A DNA stretch of 64,000 bases from positions 36,868,019 to 36,932,018 of the forward strand of contig QVOM02000042.1 in assembly GCA_003586115.2 (NCBI GenBank). The letters run 5' to 3'. Shown one piece after another: positions 60,404 to 64,000 of this stretch. The stretch is from Salvator merianae. Taxonomy: Eukaryota; Chordata; Lepidosauria; Squamata; Teiidae. A program made the translations under genes and the position numbers. The first letter of the stretch is position 1, and every line of letters begins with the position of its first letter. The notes beneath the pieces are model-generated. The model was given only the letters and a program-made list of their open reading frames with translations, ran no database searches and was not told the DNA's origin.

Positions 60404-61010
60404 GGCAGAATTTTGCATTGCCTAATATTACTGAAATTATTTAAGACAGAAACAACATGTTTAATGAGAAATATTATAACTTTATCTTTTGGCTACTAGA
60501 ATGGATGCCCGGGTCCCATCTCTCGTTGGGAGGGACAGGCAGGATACCTCTAAAGACCATTTGCAGGGAGTCAAGAGCAGGTGAAGGTTTTGCCTTTGTC
60601 TTCTGCTTGAGAATGCCCAGAAGCAATTGGTGGGCCACTGAATGAGAGATTGGATTAGATGGGCTGTGGCTCTTATGTTATGTTCTTTTAAAATGGGAAA
60701 TATATACCAGAAATTGAAGTAACCTCATCCAAACAGTGATCATTCCATTAACAGCATCAGATTTCTCACACAGTTTTGCAAAGAAAACCATATCTAATCA
60801 CAGTGAAATATAGCTTCTACAAATACACCAATATGGTCACCACTAATAGTATAAGTCTTTCCAGAACATATCTGTCCATAGGAAAAAAACTTTGACATTA
60901 AAATCTTCTGTCAGAGATGTTACAAAGGTTTGACACATGTTGTATACACCTTCATCTTGAGCTGAATATTTGTCAAAAACAAAATCAGAAGTAAAACATG
61001 TATTTTCCAG
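60404..61010 (-). pseudogene. Broken duplicate of KIF27 exon 1 and intron 1 flank
   Basis: This block matches 55452-55970 in the same orientation. It includes the intron words ACAGAAACAACATGTTT and CAGTGATCATTCCATTAACA, the exon end, and exon 1 up to the TTTGTTTTTGACAAA word. The P-loop part reads GQICSGKT in place of GQTGSGKT, and small indels near 60.93 kb break the frame. The start codon part is missing. It carries a single copy of the 80-bp unit and a repeat insertion at 60491-60683. Confidence 0.9.
60491..60683 (+). repeat. Dispersed repeat, copy 4, inserted in the KIF27 duplicate
   Basis: GGCTACTAGAATGGATGCCC...GAATGCCCAGAAGCAATTGG...GATGGGCTGTGG...CTTATGTTATG is the same family as the copies at 14.2, 19.7 and 38.0 kb. 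It is flanked by TCTTTT at 60485-60490 and 60684-60689 and interrupts the homology with KIF27 intron 1. Confidence 0.82.
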
Positions 61011-61059
61011 ATAGGTTTCCTTAATAGCCCCTCAGTGCCAAGGAGAACCCAGGATTGCT

Positions 61060-62200
61060 AGGGGCTTCATCTAGCAAATCCTGGGCCTCTTTGCAGCCCT
61101 CTGAACAGGTTCAAATGCATATTCACCCAGCCTAAATTGAAAAAGTTCTAGGAAGAGTGCAAGGCTGCTGGTTCTCCTAGAACTTTTAGAGGCTTTCGGT
61201 ATCACTGGCCATGATATTCTTCTGGAAAAGCTATGGGGATTGGGAACCAGAAGCACTGCATTGTGGTGGTTCTGCTCCTATCTCCAAGGCCAATATCAGA
61301 CAGTAGCATGGGATCTTTTGGTTTGTATCTCTCATTCTTTTCAACATCTGTATCAAACTGTTTGGAGTGGTCATCGAGAGATTTGAACTCAGGTGCAATT
61401 AACATGCCAACGACAACCAGTTCTATCCAATTCGGGAAAGGCAATAATGGACTGGATGTGGACCAAAATATCAAAGTCAAATCCAGACAAGAAGATACTA
61501 TGTGCCACCACTTCTCAAAACTATGGAAGAGAGAGATACCCTGTTCTTGAAAGGATTGCCTTCTCTTGGAAGGGAAGGTGTGCAATTTGGGTGGTATTCC
61601 TGAATTCATCTCTGTTACTTGAACATAAGGTGCCAAGTCACCAGGAATGCTTATTTCCAGCTATGAGAATGTTTATTTCACAAGCTACAGCCTTTCCTGG
61701 AGAGGACGCTTGGTGACCATAACCAATGATCTGTTAACTACCAGACAGGACTCTGTAATGCATTCTATAGGGCTATCCTTGAAGATGGTTTGAAAGTAGC
61801 AATTAGTGCAGGATGTAATAGCTAGACTGCTGATAAGCACTGCTGACTGGACACATATCATGCTAGTCTTGAAGAAACTATACTGGTTGTCAACGTGCTA
61901 CCAAGTCCACTTGAACTGTAACTTTAAATTACAAAGCCCTGAACAGCCTAAGCCCCAAATAACTAAAGGAGTGCCTCTACTCATACAAACCTGCCCATGC
62001 ATTGAGACCATCTGGAAATGCCCTCTTGGCAGAGCCACCAGTCTCAAAAGCTAAAGGAGCAGAAACCTGTGAGAGGGCCTTCTTTCTGAGATGCACCATC
62101 AGTGTATACATGAAATGGCTGGTGAAGATGTACCTTTTAACTCACATCTTCAGGTTGGTACAGAGCCAGAGGTACTCTATAGCTAAATAACAAATTCTCT
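61060..62200 (+). mobile_element. L2/CR1-type LINE, degraded
   Basis: The + strand shows a reverse transcriptase in pieces, for example near 61.2-61.3 kb (HDILLEKLWGLGTRSTALWW in one frame). Near 61.8-62.15 kb lies the C-terminal block DVIARLLISTADWTHIMLVL with LKKLYWLSTCYQVH, the same family as the LINE at 42 kb. The frame is broken many times. Confidence 0.75.
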
Positions 62201-63615
62201 GTGCCTGACAATGTCCACTAGGACTCAGTTTTCTTCTTTGGTATACTATAGGACTTCTGTGGATCTGCAGACCCTTTCATGTTTAACAGGCAAGGTCACA
62301 GTTTTGCTATAATGATTTTCTCACTTATTAAAGTCACTTTGTTTTTCCATACACACACACATATATAAAGATAGCTACAACGGATTCTCAACAGTATGGC
62401 TTTATATGGCTATGGCTGTTGGTGATCCACAAATAGGGAAATGAGACCTTTCCTCTGTTTGTGAGGCAGAGTATTGCTTATTTGTGATTTTTTGACTTGC
62501 TTTAAATCTTTACTTTATCTTCAAATGCATGTGGGACGTGGCAACTTAAGAGTACTGGAAGCCTGTTATACCATTGCAGGATCACTTCTGAGGCAATGCC
62601 TACTTTTTTTGTAATGCAAACAGGGGCATGTTACTGTGCTGTGAAAATAATTCTGGATAAATTTCTGTTTCACCACTAATAACCACTTTCACTGTGGCGA
62701 GCAAAGTAAAATTTTCACTTTCCTGTCCCCACAATGCATTCATTTATCATCTACTTGTAACTCTGTTGTGTTTTATAAAGGCCTTGGAGCCCAAGCAGAC
62801 TCATCTTTCCTGCACCTATAATTACAACAGGAGAATCAGCCACAAAATTGAGGCGGCGGTCCAACATTGTAAATTTAATCCATACCAGAAGAGTACAAGG
62901 ACTGAATTCATCTTCTGATCATTCCCACAGTTACATTTTAATATGGACTCAATTCGTACTTGCTCGTTCTCACACTGAGGCAGTACCTTTTCTGCCTCCA
63001 TCCCTCCACCAACTCTCCTCCCTGTGCAGTCCATGACTGGCTGCAGTCCCAACGTTCAAATCTTGACGTCACAGGGGCGGGAAAGTCAAGCTCCACTCTC
63101 CATATGTCCCTGCTGCTGCCTCAAAACATGGATTCACTTGGCAGCATTACTAGTCATTTGCCATTTGCTCCTTCTCCCATCTACAGCCTCTATCTACACA
63201 AGCAGAATTTTAAAACCATGTGTATTGCACAATTAAGCTTCTTAAAGGGCAGATGGTGATTTCTGCTCCTTAGCAAGTGCACTTTTGCACAATTGCACTT
63301 TAGCGCAAAAGCAGGGAGAGGTCTGTGAAGAAGGGGAAATGTGGGGAGGGAATATTGGGGGGGGCTCTATTATCGTGATAGTGCAGTTCACGACCAGCAA
63401 ATGGACTCTGCCTCATCTCCCCCCTAGACATCCGCAACAGCATGTGTCCCCACTGTGTAGCTGTGTGCTGCTGACAGCAAAACTGATCTTGAGTGGGTTT
63501 TTTGTTAGGGCAAGAGGACTGCAATCCCAAACAGGCACAGTTTCTTTTTTGGTTTAATCAGCAGAAAGAAGTGGAGGAAGCCTTTAATTTCTTCCTGGCA
63601 GTGTCAAATGGGTGA
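62201..63615. other. Right-hand flank, nothing recognised
   Basis: No gene or named element was recognised. A short (CA)n/(TA)n tract lies at 62350-62367. Confidence 0.4.
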
Positions 63616-63623
63616 TAAAGAAA

Positions 63624-63801
63624 GGCCCTTTCTGCACTTGGCCTTATACCAGATTATATCTCAGAACAGGGACCTGCCATCTGCATGCTAGTAGGAACTA
63701 TGGCAGGCCACACACAGGGCCTGCTGTAAACTCCACTAGCATGCAGATAGCAGGTCCCTGTTCTGAGATGATGCAGAATAAAGCCAAGTGCAGAAAGGGC
63801 C
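63624..63801. mobile_element. Foldback MITE
   Basis: A 178-base near-palindrome. The ends GGCCCTTTCTGCACTTGGC and GCCAAGTGCAGAAAGGGCC are perfect inverted copies. Inner parts (CTCAGAACAGGGACCTGC, ATCTGCATGCTAGT) also pair. It is flanked by AAAGAAA (63617-63623) and AAAGAGA (63802-63808), a probable 7-8-base target duplication. It has no coding capacity. Confidence 0.88.
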
Positions 63802-64000
63802 AAAGAGAAAGGACCACAGCTTAGTAAAACAAAGAGGAGGACAGTTTTCTTTTTCCTGGCAGTGACGGAAGGGGGGATAATGGAGGCAGAAGAAACTACT
63901 GAGTTTCCACCCACAAAGTCTGTCATTGGACGGCATGAAATGGGAAGCCCTCCCTCTGCACACACCCCAAATAGTATGGTCTCTCCCAAATAGTCTCCTT

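Overview
The window is nuclear DNA from a vertebrate, most likely a squamate reptile. Its genes are split into many exons with GT-AG (one GC-AG) introns. It holds the HNRNPK - QNG1 (C9orf64) - KIF27 neighbourhood known from human chromosome 9q21. The repeats are of the mix usual in lizards and snakes: L2/CR1-type LINEs, a Penelope-like element, tRNA-derived SINEs, hAT, Harbinger and Tc1/mariner elements, and LTR remnants. The squamate assignment is inference from the repeats and from HNRNPK exon content; no species is claimed.

Layout. 1-8.8 kb: the 3' two thirds of HNRNPK on the + strand (KH2, RGG/proline-rich region, KH3, two alternative C-terminal ends), with the mir-7-1 hairpin in its last intron. 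8.8-13.8 kb: intergenic sequence with nothing firmly recognised. 13.85-15.3 kb: a CpG-rich, CCAAT-bearing stretch that looks like the QNG1 promoter. 15.6-17.8 kb: a Harbinger-like MITE, a SINE and a CCAAT/TATA cluster. 17.93-27.61 kb: QNG1 on the + strand, four coding exons giving 340 codons. Its introns hold a solo LTR, a Tigger-like element and a second MITE. 27.8-30.16 kb: tail-to-tail spacer and KIF27 3' UTR. 30.16-56.20 kb: KIF27 on the - strand. I resolved 17 coding exons that join in one frame to 1394 codons, close to the roughly 1400 residues of the human protein. Its introns carry most of the mobile elements. 56.2-64 kb: 5' flank of KIF27 with a hAT element, a degraded LTR retroelement, a broken direct duplicate of KIF27 coding exon 1, an L2-type LINE and a foldback MITE.

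The three genes are not a pathway. HNRNPK is a poly(C)-binding RNA protein, QNG1 releases queuine from queuosine monophosphate for tRNA modification, and KIF27 is a kinesin-4-family protein linked to motile cilia. The points most worth a second look are: the exact 80-bp tandem duplication over the KIF27 exon 1 donor, the broken exon 1 duplicate 5 kb upstream, the reversed orientation of KIF27 relative to the human order, a GC-AG intron, the twin 3' acceptors of HNRNPK, and a hAT element nested in a long foldback element. I found no sign of a wholly new biological system.
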